The translations under genes were made by a program, and so were the position numbers. Source: G963422745 sp963422745 (lineage in GTDB: Bacteria > Actinomycetota > Acidimicrobiia > Acidimicrobiales > Aldehydirespiratoraceae). Taken from it: a stretch of 64,000 nt of DNA. The stretch covers positions 1,674,001 through 1,738,000 of the forward strand of contig OY730477.1 of NCBI GenBank assembly GCA_963422745.1, in the 5' to 3' direction. The notes beneath the pieces are model-generated. The model saw nothing but the letters and a program-made list of their open reading frames with translations, did no database searches and was not told the DNA's origin. Numbering within the stretch: the first letter of the stretch is position 1; the number at the start of each line of letters is the position of its first letter. Below are positions 42,530 through 52,354 of this stretch, piece after piece.

Positions 42530-44680
42530 GTGAGAACCGTCGAATCTGACGGTCGGAGACGAACCGATCTGGCGATCACCGGAATGACCTGCGCCGCCTG
42601 CGCCAGCAAGGTGCAGGGCGGGCTGCGTCGACTCCCCGGGGTGCAAGACGTCACGGTGAACTTTGCTGCCGCCACCGCAATGATTCGTCACGACACCAGC
42701 GTCAACGACGAGTTCCTTCGGTCTGCAGTTGAGGCTCTCGGCTATGGCGTAGCGGAACAAGGCAACTCTGATGAGATCGAACTGGTTCGTGAGCGCGACC
42801 TGCGGCGGCGTCTATGGATTGCGACGGTTCTGTCCATACCGATCGTTGCAGTATCGATGATCGGACCCTTCAAGTTTGCCGGATGGCAGTGGTTGGTTGG
42901 CGCGTTGTCGTTGCCGGTCGTGTACTGGAGCGGTTCGACGTTTCACAGGACCGCTCTGATCAATCTGACCCATCGCAGCCTGGGCATGGACACCCTGGTA
43001 TCGATTGGCACATCGGCGGCGTTTGGGTTTTCTGTAGTGGTCCTTGTAGCGGAACTCGGCAACGGTCACGTGTATTTCGAAACCGCAGCCGTCATCGTCA
43101 CGCTGGTGCTGCTTGGCAGGTGGATCGAGACCCGGGCAAAACGACGATCTGGCGCTGCTATTCGTGCGCTGGCTGAACTCGGTGCTCGTGTGGCTGTGCT
43201 GATTGATGGGCGTGAGGTGCCCGTTGAGATGTTGGCCGTTGGTGATCGTTTCGTTGTCCGGCCGGGTGACAGAATCGCTACTGACGGTCGGGTAGTTGAA
43301 GGTCGGGGTGCGGTCGACATGTCGATGATCACAGGAGAATCGGTTCCTGTGGATGTGGGTTTCGGCGACGAGGTCATCGGCGCGACCGTCAACGTTGATG
43401 GATCCTTTGTTGTGGAAGCCACCCGCGTCGGATCTGACACTGCCTTGGCGCAAATATCTCGACTGGTCGACGATGCCCAGGCCGGTAAGGCCGACGTGGC
43501 ACGTCTGGCCGATCGGGTTGCGGTCGTGTTCGTTCCGGTTGCCATCACCACAGCGATCGTCACCCTGGCTGCCTGGCTGTGGTCGGGTGCCGAACCCGGA
43601 GATGCCCTGACTGCCGCGGTAGCCGTCTTGATTATCGCCTGTCCTTGTGCTTTGGGTTTGGCAACACCTCTGGCGATCATGGTGGGAACCGGTCAAGGTG
43701 CTCAACTCGGCGTTTTGATCAAGGGTGCCGAAGTTCTCGAAGACACCAAAAGGATTGATGTGGCGGTGTTGGACAAGACCGGAACGCTCACGGAGGGTCG
43801 CATGGAGGTAATCAAGATTGTCGCGGCCGGGGGCGACTCAGCTGAGGTAATTGATTTGGCGTCGTCGTTGGAGCGACGATCCGAGCATCCCGTCGCACGG
43901 GCGATAGCCGCGGTAGCCGCAACGGGATCCGATGAGCGCAGTGTTGAGTCTTTCGGGAATCATCCCGGGATCGGCATTGTTGGCGTGGTTGACGGCACCG
44001 AGATTGCCGTGGGCAAGGCTTCGTTGTTCACCCATGTTCCCGATGTGATTGCACGAGCCGCCGTCAACCAAGCCGAGCGAGGCTGCACTACCGTGCTGGC
44101 CGGTCGGTTTGCTAGAGCTGAGGTGCTGTTCGTTGTTTCCGACGTGGTCAAGCCGAGTTCTGCGGAGGCTGTGGCAGCGCTAGCCGATCTGGGGATCGCC
44201 ACCGTGTTGCTGACCGGGGACAACCTCGCGACCGCGCAAGCCGTTGCCGCCGAAGTGGGCATCAAAGAGGTCATTGCGGAGGTTTCGCCGGCAAGAAAGG
44301 CCGAAGTTGTGGCCGGGTTTCGGAGCCGAGGGAGCCGAGTGGCTATGGTCGGCGACGGAATAAACGACGCTCCCGCATTGGCGCAAGCTGACCTCGGCAT
44401 AGCTGTGGGTACCGGTACCGATGTTGCCGTTGAGGCCTCCGATCTCACTATCGTGGGGGGTGATCTGCGGGCGGTTGCGGATGCCATCGCCTTGTCGCGC
44501 CGGACGCTGAGCACTATCAAGGCCAATTTGTTTTGGGCGTTCGCCTACAACGCTGCGGCCATTCCTCTTGCCGCGTTTGGTGTGCTCAACCCGATGATCG
44601 CAGCGGCGGCTATGGGTGCGTCATCGTTGTTCGTCGTCACCAATTCGCTGCGCCTGCGAAACTTTGAGGGGTATCGGTGA
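42530..44680 (+). CDS. copA: Copper-type P1B ATPase
   Basis: 716 residues. One N-terminal heavy-metal domain has MTCAACASKV (about residues 19-28). The transmembrane metal site is CPCALGLATP, the phosphorylation site DKTGTLTEG, the nucleotide-site His in SEHPVARA, and the hinge GDGINDAPALAQADLG. The TGES loop appears as MITGESVPVD. CPC plus MxCxxC indicates Cu(I) export. No chaperone or repressor is adjacent. GTG 42530 begins 3 bp after the ridA stop. Confidence 0.93.
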   Translation: MRTVESDGRRRTDLAITGMTCAACASKVQGGLRRLPGVQDVTVNFAAATAMIRHDTSVNDEFLRSAVEALGYGVAEQGNSDEIELVRERDLRRRLWIATVLSIPIVAVSMIGPFKFAGWQWLVGALSLPVVYWSGSTFHRTALINLTHRSLGMDTLVSIGTSAAFGFSVVVLVAELGNGHVYFETAAVIVTLVLLGRWIETRAKRRSGAAIRALAELGARVAVLIDGREVPVEMLAVGDRFVVRPGDRIATDGRVVEGRGAVDMSMITGESVPVDVGFGDEVIGATVNVDGSFVVEATRVGSDTALAQISRLVDDAQAGKADVARLADRVAVVFVPVAITTAIVTLAAWLWSGAEPGDALTAAVAVLIIACPCALGLATPLAIMVGTGQGAQLGVLIKGAEVLEDTKRIDVAVLDKTGTLTEGRMEVIKIVAAGGDSAEVIDLASSLERRSEHPVARAIAAVAATGSDERSVESFGNHPGIGIVGVVDGTEIAVGKASLFTHVPDVIARAAVNQAERGCTTVLAGRFARAEVLFVVSDVVKPSSAEAVAALADLGIATVLLTGDNLATAQAVAAEVGIKEVIAEVSPARKAEVVAGFRSRGSRVAMVGDGINDAPALAQADLGIAVGTGTDVAVEASDLTIVGGDLRAVADAIALSRRTLSTIKANLFWAFAYNAAAIPLAAFGVLNPMIAAAAMGASSLFVVTNSLRLRNFEGYR

Positions 44681-44697
44681 ACTCTCAGGTGTCGCAG

Positions 44698-46146
44698 CTA
44701 GCGCCTCGGTAGTGTCTTGTAGCGTCGGATAACCTCAGCAACGGCCTCGCGATCCACAGGCGACGTTGGCAGAAACGTCGCCTGTTCTGTAAGGGCCGTG
44801 AGGCCTTCGCGGACAGCCCAAAGCAGTGCCGGTGCCGAGTACTGCAGCGGGTTTGTGTCAGCGAGCGGGAAGCCTCCGGTTACGGCTGGTCGGCCTGCAA
44901 TGCGCCACAACAACGTAAACAATTGCTCACGGGTGATGGGATTGTGAGGCGAGAACCTTGATGAGCTGGTGCCGTTGGTGAAGCCGTTCTCCGCCATCCA
45001 GCGGATCGCTTCGGTGTAGAACTCGTCATCGGGGACATCGTCGAAGTTGATCGCAGCGGTTGACAAGGGCTTCCCGAGCAGTCGCCACAAAAAGGTGGCT
45101 ACCTCGGCGCGCGTAACAGCGTCGGTCGTGCAGTAGCGGGTGGTCGTGCAGCCTGTGGTTATACCTCTTTGGTACAGCCATTCGATGTCGTCAATGAAGG
45201 GTGAACTGATAGCGTCACAGAACCTTTCTTCGGCGCTTGGCTCAAAGTTCTTGCATACGATGTTGGCGGCACCTACCCACACGAACTCCCATGGTTCGGG
45301 GTCGGGCCCGCCTCCAGTACCGTATGGGTAACTCGGAATGAATCCGTGGATCTTGGCGACTGCGAAATTGTCGGCTGCCAGCCAGGCATATTCGTCGGTG
45401 TGGGCGAAGTCGAATCCTCCACCGTGTGGACTGCCGATGTCGATTGCGTAGCCCGTGTGATGCTTGCTGTATCCTGGCGGGGCGACGCGGGCGAGCACGC
45501 GGTTGATGGCTGTGTCCGATGTTCCTGCGATTCGTTTTCGAAATAGTTCCCCCTGCTGAGTGACGCTGCGATAACCAGACCTGAGTCGTATGGTCAATCC
45601 GGCGTCGGCTGCAGATGCCTGGAGATCTTCCCAAGCCGAAGCGGCTCGAGGCTGCAGGAAAAAGCCATCAGTACGTGTCAGGGTGCCCGCCGCTTCGGGT
45701 CGTCTCCGGTAGCCTCGCTGTTTCGCCAGTGCCCTAATGCGGGCATCGACAGCGAGGTTGCCCGTGATCTGCGCTGCGACAGCGGTGGTGCCCAAGCCGG
45801 GCAGGTATGCCTCATCGAAGATAGCCAGGAAATCGTCGCCGGTGTGTTGAGTTGCAGCGATCCTGTCTTGCACCGAACCCGAACCTGTCGTGGGTGCGGC
45901 ACTGACAGTGCGGGATTTGCCTCTGATTGCTGCGGTAGTGGCGGAGCCGATGCTGGGGATGGCCTGAGCGTTCGTGGTCTGTGCAAACCGGGCTCTGGGA
46001 GATGTCAAACCTGCGGAGTCGCTGGTCTCAATGTGGTTGGCTGTGGCCGCATCAACAGCGCTGACCGAGGCAACAGTGACTGCAAGTGCGGCGACAATTA
46101 GTAGCGCTACCAGCGATCGCCTAGATCCTTGCTGCGGGGTCATCAC
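44698..46146 (-). CDS. VanY-type D-Ala-D-Ala carboxypeptidase with SLH domains
   Basis: 482 residues. A signal peptide (SLVALLIVAALAVTVASVSA, about 11-30) is followed by a linker and a VanY/peptidase M15 domain (about 150-300): LRSGYRSVTQQGELF, PPGYSKHHTGYAIDIGSPHG with the zinc His and Asp, and EPWEFVWVG with the final catalytic Glu and His/Val region. The C-terminal ~175 residues contain three SLH repeats (AISSPFIDDIEWLYQRGITT, the region with DDVPDDEFYTEAIRWMAENG, and a weaker third). It should trim peptidoglycan stems while bound to the cell envelope. The last SLH unit is degenerate. Confidence 0.87.
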   Translation of the reverse strand: MMTPQQGSRRSLVALLIVAALAVTVASVSAVDAATANHIETSDSAGLTSPRARFAQTTNAQAIPSIGSATTAAIRGKSRTVSAAPTTGSGSVQDRIAATQHTGDDFLAIFDEAYLPGLGTTAVAAQITGNLAVDARIRALAKQRGYRRRPEAAGTLTRTDGFFLQPRAASAWEDLQASAADAGLTIRLRSGYRSVTQQGELFRKRIAGTSDTAINRVLARVAPPGYSKHHTGYAIDIGSPHGGGFDFAHTDEYAWLAADNFAVAKIHGFIPSYPYGTGGGPDPEPWEFVWVGAANIVCKNFEPSAEERFCDAISSPFIDDIEWLYQRGITTGCTTTRYCTTDAVTRAEVATFLWRLLGKPLSTAAINFDDVPDDEFYTEAIRWMAENGFTNGTSSSRFSPHNPITREQLFTLLWRIAGRPAVTGGFPLADTNPLQYSAPALLWAVREGLTALTEQATFLPTSPVDREAVAEVIRRYKTLPRR

Positions 46147-46257
46147 ACCTGATTCGCCACATGCAATAGCATACGATAGCTCGCATTTCGCACCAGCTGG
46201 CGGTTCTTCGCGTCCTGCCGTGCTATCTGCGGGGAATAGCGGCCCCGTGGTTGCAAA

Positions 46258-47991
46258 TCAACTCGGCCGGTCGTGGTTCGTGCTGTGATCTGGTTGATCG
46301 CGGATCGCAGCCTTTACGATCTTGCCTGCGGCGTTGCGTGGAAGTGGGTTGTCTCGAATCTCCCAATGCGTGGGGATCTTGTAGGCGGCCATGGTCTGTG
46401 AACACCAATCAGCCAAGGCGGACGTGTCTATCTCTTTGTCGGTGTTGGGCACCACAACGGCTTTCACTTCCTGGCCGTGGTCGTGATGATTGACTCCGAT
46501 GACGGCGCTTTCTGCGACGTCGGGGTAGGCATCAAGGCGCTGCTCTATTTCGGTGGGATAGATGTTCTCACCGGAGCGGATAATCATGTCGCGTGCGCGA
46601 GCATTCAGATGCAGCAATCCGCCTTTTATACAACCCCAGTCGCCGGTATCCAGCCACCGTCGGGGCTTGATGCAACTGGCCGTGGCCTGCTCGTCACCCC
46701 AGTAGCCGAGCATCGTGTACGCCGAACGTACATGCACGTGGCCGTCCACACCCTCGGGCAACACGTTGTCAGCTTCGTCGCGGATCTCCACTTCGAAACC
46801 CAGGTTGACTCGACCGGTTGCCGAGGGGTTTTCGACGAACTCCGAACCACCAATTGTGCACACTACGCCCACGGTTTCGCTGCTGCCGTAGCCCTGCCCG
46901 AACGCTTTAGCCACCTGCGGAAACCGCTTTGCAATACGGCTTCGTGTATGCGAAGTGAAGTGGGCGCCTCCCGTTGTTATCGACTGGATGCTTGACAAGT
47001 CACGGGTCTCAATGTCGGGATGCTCAAGCACCTGCGAGGTCATCGTGCCTATGGCTGTCCAGTGGGTCACGCGCTCGGACTCAATGATTCGAAGCACATC
47101 GCCCGCATCAAAGCGGCCTTCCCGAAACACGATCTTCGATCCGTTGCGCATGTTGTTCAACACCCCAGCCAGCAGTCCCGACACATGAAACAACGGAGCA
47201 GTAACAAGGTGCACGTTCTGGTCCGCAGGTAGATCCGCAGAGTTGATGCCGTGCATTTTCATTGCGATCAGTGTCTTTTCGCGGGTGTTGTACGCGACAC
47301 CATCAACGAAACCGGCCAAGCCCCGATGTGAGATCGTTGCGGCCTTGGAGCGGCCGGTTGTACCTGAGGTGAACAAGATCAGAGCGGGATCGTCTTCGGT
47401 GATATCCACACCAAGATCTGCTGTGCCCAAGTTGCTGGTGTCGTCGTCAAGCCCGTCGGCGTGCGCGGGAAGAAAGAATTCGGGTTCGGCCGTGAGGTCC
47501 AGAACCGCAACCTGCGCAGGGAATCCTCCCACCCGATCAAGACGACGAGAGTCGCCCACGACCAGCAATGGTTCGGTAAGGGTGATCGCATGACGAAGTT
47601 CGGTGGCGGTCCACCACCCGTTCACAGCGGCGACGATTGCTCCGAGACTTGTGACGGCAAAGAAAGTGATCACCCATTCGGGGCAGTTGGCCGCCAGTAT
47701 CGCTACCCGGTGACCTTTGGAGATCCCGTATCTCGTTCGCAGACGCCTTGAGGTGGCCGCCACCCTTGAGGCGAGCTCCGAATAGTCGATCCTGGTGTCG
47801 TGCATCACCAAACAGCAGCGGTCTGCCCATTTTCGGGTGTCGTCGTTCATCATGGCCGCCACGCTGCGATGGCGGTTGAGGAACACGAGATGGCGTTCAC
47901 CGAGAACTTCCTCAACACCGGTCTCGAATTCACATCCTGGTCCCCGAAGCTGCGCCTGGACCTCCGCCTCAATCCGTTGCAGGTTTGCCAT
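46258..47991 (-). CDS. Acyl-CoA synthetase / AMP-dependent ligase
   Basis: About 577 residues from ATG 47991; an upstream extension is open but not conserved. The ANL motifs are ILFTSGTTGRSKAATISH (P-loop), GQGYGSSETVG, RWLDTGDWG, RSGENIYPTEIE and the catalytic Lys in PRNAAGKIVKA. It activates a carboxylic acid with ATP and CoA; the acid is unknown. It shares its promoter region with no divergent partner and lies 11 bp from overlapping the MBL gene frame upstream, likely co-transcribed with it. Confidence 0.92.
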   Translation of the reverse strand: MANLQRIEAEVQAQLRGPGCEFETGVEEVLGERHLVFLNRHRSVAAMMNDDTRKWADRCCLVMHDTRIDYSELASRVAATSRRLRTRYGISKGHRVAILAANCPEWVITFFAVTSLGAIVAAVNGWWTATELRHAITLTEPLLVVGDSRRLDRVGGFPAQVAVLDLTAEPEFFLPAHADGLDDDTSNLGTADLGVDITEDDPALILFTSGTTGRSKAATISHRGLAGFVDGVAYNTREKTLIAMKMHGINSADLPADQNVHLVTAPLFHVSGLLAGVLNNMRNGSKIVFREGRFDAGDVLRIIESERVTHWTAIGTMTSQVLEHPDIETRDLSSIQSITTGGAHFTSHTRSRIAKRFPQVAKAFGQGYGSSETVGVVCTIGGSEFVENPSATGRVNLGFEVEIRDEADNVLPEGVDGHVHVRSAYTMLGYWGDEQATASCIKPRRWLDTGDWGCIKGGLLHLNARARDMIIRSGENIYPTEIEQRLDAYPDVAESAVIGVNHHDHGQEVKAVVVPNTDKEIDTSALADWCSQTMAAYKIPTHWEIRDNPLPRNAAGKIVKAAIRDQPDHSTNHDRPS

Positions 47992-48112
47992 GTCCGCAAC
48001 GATACGACCATGCAGACCTCGAAGTCCCGAAGAGCGTCGTACGCCCTGTGATACCTGGGCTTCAAGGCTTGCGCAGGCAGGGGACCTGCACGGTTTGGGA
48101 AGGGATCTTAGA

Positions 48113-50008
48113 TCAGGGTTCAATCAGTGCCGGTGAGCCGAACACCGTCAAGGACCCCAGAAACCTACGCAATAGATCTGCGTCGCCGGTGATTTCCGCC
48201 GTTTCGAGAACTTCTACGTCGTCCAGTGCGGTCACCAGGGTGGATCGGTCGGTTCGGACCGAAGCGACTGCGTCCGGGTCGATGGCGTTGTAACGATGGT
48301 GCACAGCCGAACGACCCACGCCGAGCACGTGGTCCTCGTTGAGGTCAAAAAAGCGAAAGTTGAAGGTGACCGGACCCGCGGTGAAAATCGAAGGATCGAA
48401 GCGCACGCCGATCACATCGAAGATGTGCTCAACCTGCATGGCTTGAGACATGTCGCGGGTAGGGATCCGTCCCCATTGAGGTGATCCCTCACGAAGTTCC
48501 TTGGCGCCCATGAGGTAGGCGTTTCGCCAGGTCGCTGCTTCGGACTGGTACCCGAGCTGCTCCAATGCATCGGCTTGAAGATTTCGGGCTTGTTGATTGG
48601 TGGGATCTGCGAACACCACATGGTTGACGACTTCGGCCACCCATCGATAGTCGCCACGCTCAAAGAAGCGGCGAGCCTTATCCAGCACGGCGGCGGGTCC
48701 GCCCATGAACTCCACGTATCTGGATCCGGCCTCAACTGGCGGCAGCGGATCCAAGTTCGCGGGGTTGCCGTCGTACCAGCCCAGGTAACGGTTGAAGACC
48801 GAGCGGCAATTGTGTGAGACCGTTCCGTAGTAGCCCCGCACGTGGGATTGATCAAACTCAGTAGGCAGCGTCAGCTCGGCTGCGATCTCGGTGGGGACCA
48901 AGCCCTGGTTGGCTAGTCGCATCGTTTGATCGTGCAGCCAACGGTAAACGTCGCGCTGCATGACGAGGAAGGCCCGTACATCGTCGTTACCGAAACGCGG
49001 CCAATGGTGGCTGGCGAACATCACCTCGGTGCGCTCGGCCCACATCTCGATTGCCTCGCCGATGTACTTGCTCCAAGCCAGAGCGTCGCGGGTTTGAGCA
49101 CCGCGAATCGGGTATAGGTTGTGCAATGTGTGGGTGCAGTTCTCCGCCATGCACAACTGGGCCTTGTCGGGGAAATGGAAGTTCATCTCCGCTGGTGCCT
49201 CGGCGTCGGGGGTCATCTGGAACACGACCCGTATGCCGTCAAGAGTTAGTTCCTGACCAGTTTCGGTGATCGATTCGGTAGGCGCGACCAGGTCCGATCG
49301 GGCCATGCCCATTGCCGAGCCCAGCCCGCAATCAACGTGACCTCGTGGGCCGGGTTCCAGAAGCGGACCGAACTGGTAGGCGGCACGACGGCCCATGATC
49401 GGTCCTGCGATGACGAACTCGCTGATCACCTCTTGTAGAAACCTGTCAGGTGCCACGATGCGGACATCGCCCCGGTCGACCGCTTCTCGGCTGGTTACGC
49501 CCAGAATGCCACCGAAGTGATCGACGTGGGAGTGGGTGTATATGACCGAGGTCACAGGACGCTTGCCCAGGGTCCGGTTGACCAATCCCAAGGCGGCTGC
49601 AGCGGCTGCGGCGTTGGTCAGCGGATCGATCACCAGCCATCCCCGGTCCGCGGCCATGAAGGTGATGTTGGCTATGTCGTATCCCCGCACTTGCCAGGTG
49701 TTCTCAGCTACTTCGAACAATCCGTGGTTGAAGTTCAGCCTCGCCTGGCGCCAAAGGCCGGGATGCACGGAGTCCGGAGCTTGTTCATTCTCGGTGACGA
49801 AGCTGTGTCGTGCGACGTCGAACACGACATGATCACCGATCATCACCCGTCCGTCTTGGAGTGTGGCCACCAGCCCCTTTGTTGCTCGGGTGAAATCGCC
49901 TGGGTCGTCGAAAGTGATCGCAGCGGAGTCGTTGGCGGTGATTGTGAACCGGGTCGGAGCCTTGGGGCCTTCGGGGTTTGTTGTCTCGGGGTTTGTATTA
50001 TCAGACAT
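48113..50008 (-). CDS. SdsA1/BDS1-type alkylsulfatase-like metallo-beta-lactamase
   Basis: About 631 residues. The MBL zinc motif is THSHVDHFGG, with further ligands in MAENCTHTLHN and MFASHHWPRFG; a helical dimerisation region and a C-terminal SCP2-like domain (DVIGVRFDPSIF to the end) complete the architecture of linear alkylsulfatases. It would cleave alkyl sulfates to alcohol and sulfate. ATG 50008 is preferred over GTG 50023; no strong ribosome site. The downstream acyl-CoA ligase could process resulting fatty acids. Confidence 0.88.
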   Translation of the reverse strand: MSDNTNPETTNPEGPKAPTRFTITANDSAAITFDDPGDFTRATKGLVATLQDGRVMIGDHVVFDVARHSFVTENEQAPDSVHPGLWRQARLNFNHGLFEVAENTWQVRGYDIANITFMAADRGWLVIDPLTNAAAAAAALGLVNRTLGKRPVTSVIYTHSHVDHFGGILGVTSREAVDRGDVRIVAPDRFLQEVISEFVIAGPIMGRRAAYQFGPLLEPGPRGHVDCGLGSAMGMARSDLVAPTESITETGQELTLDGIRVVFQMTPDAEAPAEMNFHFPDKAQLCMAENCTHTLHNLYPIRGAQTRDALAWSKYIGEAIEMWAERTEVMFASHHWPRFGNDDVRAFLVMQRDVYRWLHDQTMRLANQGLVPTEIAAELTLPTEFDQSHVRGYYGTVSHNCRSVFNRYLGWYDGNPANLDPLPPVEAGSRYVEFMGGPAAVLDKARRFFERGDYRWVAEVVNHVVFADPTNQQARNLQADALEQLGYQSEAATWRNAYLMGAKELREGSPQWGRIPTRDMSQAMQVEHIFDVIGVRFDPSIFTAGPVTFNFRFFDLNEDHVLGVGRSAVHHRYNAIDPDAVASVRTDRSTLVTALDDVEVLETAEITGDADLLRRFLGSLTVFGSPALIEP

Positions 50009-50023
50009 GAGTGATTGGGTCAC

Positions 50024-50604
50024 CGGCAGTTGATCGGGTCACGAGCAGTGTTGCATCGCGCAGTCTTGTATCGGGCAGTCTTGTATCGGAAATGTCGTAG
50101 CATTGTGGCGGGCCTCCGATGATATGGCGAACGGTCCGTATGCCGTGGCGCGCTAGCACGTCGGATCAGATCTTGTGACTATGCCGTTGAGGTCAACACC
50201 CGGATGTGCAACACCTGAGGGTAGTTCAACCGGCCGCAGGGAATTGGCACCGCAATGCAGAACTTACGGTCACGATGAACTACCAGGTCGGATTCGATGG
50301 AGGTCAACACACGGACGTGCAACACCTGAGGCTAGTTCAGGCGGCCTCTGGGAATAGGCACTGCAATGCCGTCCTTTGGTCAGGATGAACTACGTAAGGA
50401 TGAACTACCAGGTCGGATTCGATGGAATCACTGACCGAGTTGATTGATCACGCCGCGTGCACGTGGACCTATGAGATTCTGTAGTCAGGCTGCAGAGAAA
50501 CCGAAGTAGTCAACGTTGGTGTGCTCGGTATACCCGGCGCGACACCGGGCGACGTCATCGCCGCACAAGCCGACCCCGGTTGCATCTGCGGGTCAGTTTG
50601 TTGG
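50024..50604. repeat. 581-bp gene-free region with short and ~111-bp repeats
   Basis: GCAGTCTTGTATCGG is tandemly repeated at 50060-50074 and 50075-50089. A ~111-bp unit starting GGTCAACAC lies at 50191 and 50302, with scattered substitutions, and ends in ATGAACTACCAGGTCGGATT, seen again after 50400. Within the second unit AGGATGAACTACGTA is duplicated (50382 and 50397). Bases 50428-50604 hold nothing recognised. Open frames through the units lack any domain. Confidence 0.8.
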
Positions 50605-50681
50605 TGGTACGCCCCCTGGGACTCGAACCCAGAACCTACGGATTAAGAGTCCGTTGCTCTGCCATATTGAGCTAGAGGCGC
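50605..50681 (-). tRNA. tRNA-Lys (CTT)
   Basis: Cloverleaf folds on the minus strand: acceptor GCGCCTC with GGGGCGT (including G-T pairs), anticodon loop CTCTTAA giving CTT, T loop GGTTCGAGTCCC. CCA is encoded (complement of 50605-50607). Confidence 0.95.
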
Positions 50682-50703
50682 GTGGCGAGGGTGTACCTCT
50701 CGG

Positions 50704-50778
50704 GGTGAACGAGGGGACTCGAACCCCCGACCTCCTGGACCACAACCAGGCGCTCTGACCAACTGAGCTACGCCCACC
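50704..50778 (-). tRNA. tRNA-His (GTG)
   Basis: Minus-strand cloverleaf starting GGTGGGCGTAGCTCAG, with the extra G-1 of tRNA-His pairing the C at position 73. The anticodon loop TTGTGGT gives GTG, and the T arm is GGGGGTTCGAGTCCCC. CCA is not encoded. Confidence 0.95.
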
Positions 50779-50834
50779 AAGACCACCCAAGCGAGTCGGG
50801 TGGGTGCCCGCACCCAAGGCGGGCAACGCTGATC

Positions 50835-50853
50835 CTATCGGTTTATGCGATAG
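50835..50853. other. Hairpin between tRNA genes
   Basis: CTATCG (50835-50840) and CGATAG (50848-50853) form a perfect 6-bp stem with a 7-base loop, between divergent tRNA-His and tRNA-Arg. It lies in the shared promoter region and may be an operator or chance; there is no T-tract. Confidence 0.35.
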
Positions 50854-50871
50854 CTGGCTTACGATTGTGTC

Positions 50872-50945
50872 GCCTCCGTAGCTCAACTGGATAGAGCATC
50901 GGGTTTCTACCCCGGTGGTTGCAGGTTCGAATCCTGTCGGAGGTG
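50872..50945 (+). tRNA. tRNA-Arg (TCT)
   Basis: Cloverleaf GCCTCCGTAGCTCAACTGGA onward: acceptor GCCTCCG with CGGAGGT (one G-T), anticodon stem TCGGG/CCCGG with loop TTTCTAC giving TCT, T arm GCAGGTTCGAATCCTGT. CCA is not encoded. TACGAT at 50860-50865 is a plausible -10. Confidence 0.94.
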
Positions 50946-51055
50946 CGATCCGCCCTGCTGGCAACAGGGTCTCGCGACCGATGCGGTCTGCTAGGGCAGC
51001 CTGATATATGGCAGGAAGTTTCTACGCCACACGAGCTGACACGATAGGAGCCGCG

Positions 51056-52354
51056 ATGGACACTGAATTGCTTGTACGCAGGGCACGAGGCCGATTTGCG
51101 CGCCGAACCGGTGGTGATGATGGTCGAAATCGGCGTGACCTTGACGTCGCCGGGGGCCGACTTGCGCGTCGAACCGGTGGTGGTGATGGTCGATCTGCGC
51201 TGTCACGTATGGCAAGTCTTGCCCAACGAAGGGGAAGTAGTGCTGCTGCGGAGTCGTTCGTGCGCGAGACCCTTGAGGGAGTTGGTATCGAGATGGGCGG
51301 TGATGGGCCCGCGGACATCAAGGTTCATGACCCGCGGGCGTACCTGCGCATCCTGTGTGATCGCGAGCTTGGTTTGGGTGAGACTTACCAGCAAGGTTGG
51401 TGGGACGCCAACCAACTCGACGAGTTCCTGAGTGTCGTGTTGGAAGCGGATCTACGCAGTCTCGTAAGGCCCGGCGCGGCTGTGATCGGGTTGATCGTGG
51501 CCGCGAAGCTTCGGAACCGTCAGTCGGTGCGGCGATCCCAAAGCAATGCTTCAGCTCACTACGACATTGGCAATGACCTGTATTCACGAATGCTTGACAA
51601 GAACATGATCTATTCGTGCGCCTACTGGCGCAACGTCGACGATCTCGACTCTGCTCAGGAAGCCAAACTCGAACTGATCTGTCGCAAGCTGGGATTGAGT
51701 CCCGGCATGCGATTGCTCGACATTGGTTGCGGATGGGGCGCACTGGCCCGTTTCGCCGCAGAACGCTACGGCGTTGAGGTCGTCGGTATCACCCCGGCGG
51801 TTGAACAGGTTGAACTTGCCCGTGAACGGACCTCTGGCCTAAACGTCCGCATTGAGCAGCGCGACTACCGCAACATATCGGGAACCTTCGACCGGATCGT
51901 CTCGGTCGGGATGATGGAACATGTCGGCCCACGAAATCTTGGCACCCTTTTTCGACGCTGCGATGCGATGCTTGCTGACGATGGCGTGATGCTGCATCAC
52001 ACGATCGGGTCCAACGAGTCCAAGGAGCGCACCGATCCGTGGTTCGACAAGTACATCTTCCCGGGGGGCGTGGTCCCGTCGCTTGGGCAGATCTCGCAAG
52101 CGGCAGAAAATCGCTGGACGATCGAGGATGTCCACAACTTTGGTCCCGACTATGAACGTACACTGCACGCTTGGCATGCGAATATCAGCGCATGCTGGGA
52201 CGAAATCCCGCGCTACGACACACACTTCCGCCGCACCTGGGACTACTACCTGCTGGGTTCGGCCGCTGCCTTCCGGGTTCGGAACCTTCAGCTGTATCAG
52301 GTGGTCTTCACCAAGGCGGGTAGACGAAGCCCTGTCTACTCTGCCATCCGCTGA
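51056..52354 (+). CDS. cfa: Cyclopropane-fatty-acyl-phospholipid synthase family methyltransferase
   Basis: About 432 residues. ATG 51056 follows AGGAGCCGCG. The SAM site is LLDIGCGWGALARFAAERYG, with HYDIGNDLYSRMLDKNMIYS and RIVSVGMMEHVG, all diagnostic of CFA/mycolic-acid methyltransferases that modify membrane lipid double bonds. The N-terminus (about residues 14-50) contains an in-frame 22-residue near-repeat (LARRTGG.DGR) from a 66-bp duplication. The bacterial bicarbonate-site region (DYYLLGSAAAFRVRNLQLYQ) is present. Confidence 0.92.
   Translation: MDTELLVRRARGRFARRTGGDDGRNRRDLDVAGGRLARRTGGGDGRSALSRMASLAQRRGSSAAAESFVRETLEGVGIEMGGDGPADIKVHDPRAYLRILCDRELGLGETYQQGWWDANQLDEFLSVVLEADLRSLVRPGAAVIGLIVAAKLRNRQSVRRSQSNASAHYDIGNDLYSRMLDKNMIYSCAYWRNVDDLDSAQEAKLELICRKLGLSPGMRLLDIGCGWGALARFAAERYGVEVVGITPAVEQVELARERTSGLNVRIEQRDYRNISGTFDRIVSVGMMEHVGPRNLGTLFRRCDAMLADDGVMLHHTIGSNESKERTDPWFDKYIFPGGVVPSLGQISQAAENRWTIEDVHNFGPDYERTLHAWHANISACWDEIPRYDTHFRRTWDYYLLGSAAAFRVRNLQLYQVVFTKAGRRSPVYSAIR
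51096..51194 (+). repeat. 66-bp-offset repeat within the cfa 5' end
   Basis: TTGCGCGCCGAACCGGTGG at 51096 recurs with two or three differences at 51162 (TTGCGCGTCGAACCGGTGG), together with GATGATGGTCGA/GGTGATGGTCGA. The offset is exactly 66 bp and adds 22 in-frame residues. Confidence 0.88.

Noticed and set aside
50206..50388. 60-codon frame across the 111-bp units
   Set aside because: No ribosome site, no recognisable domain; differences between units are not synonymous-biased.
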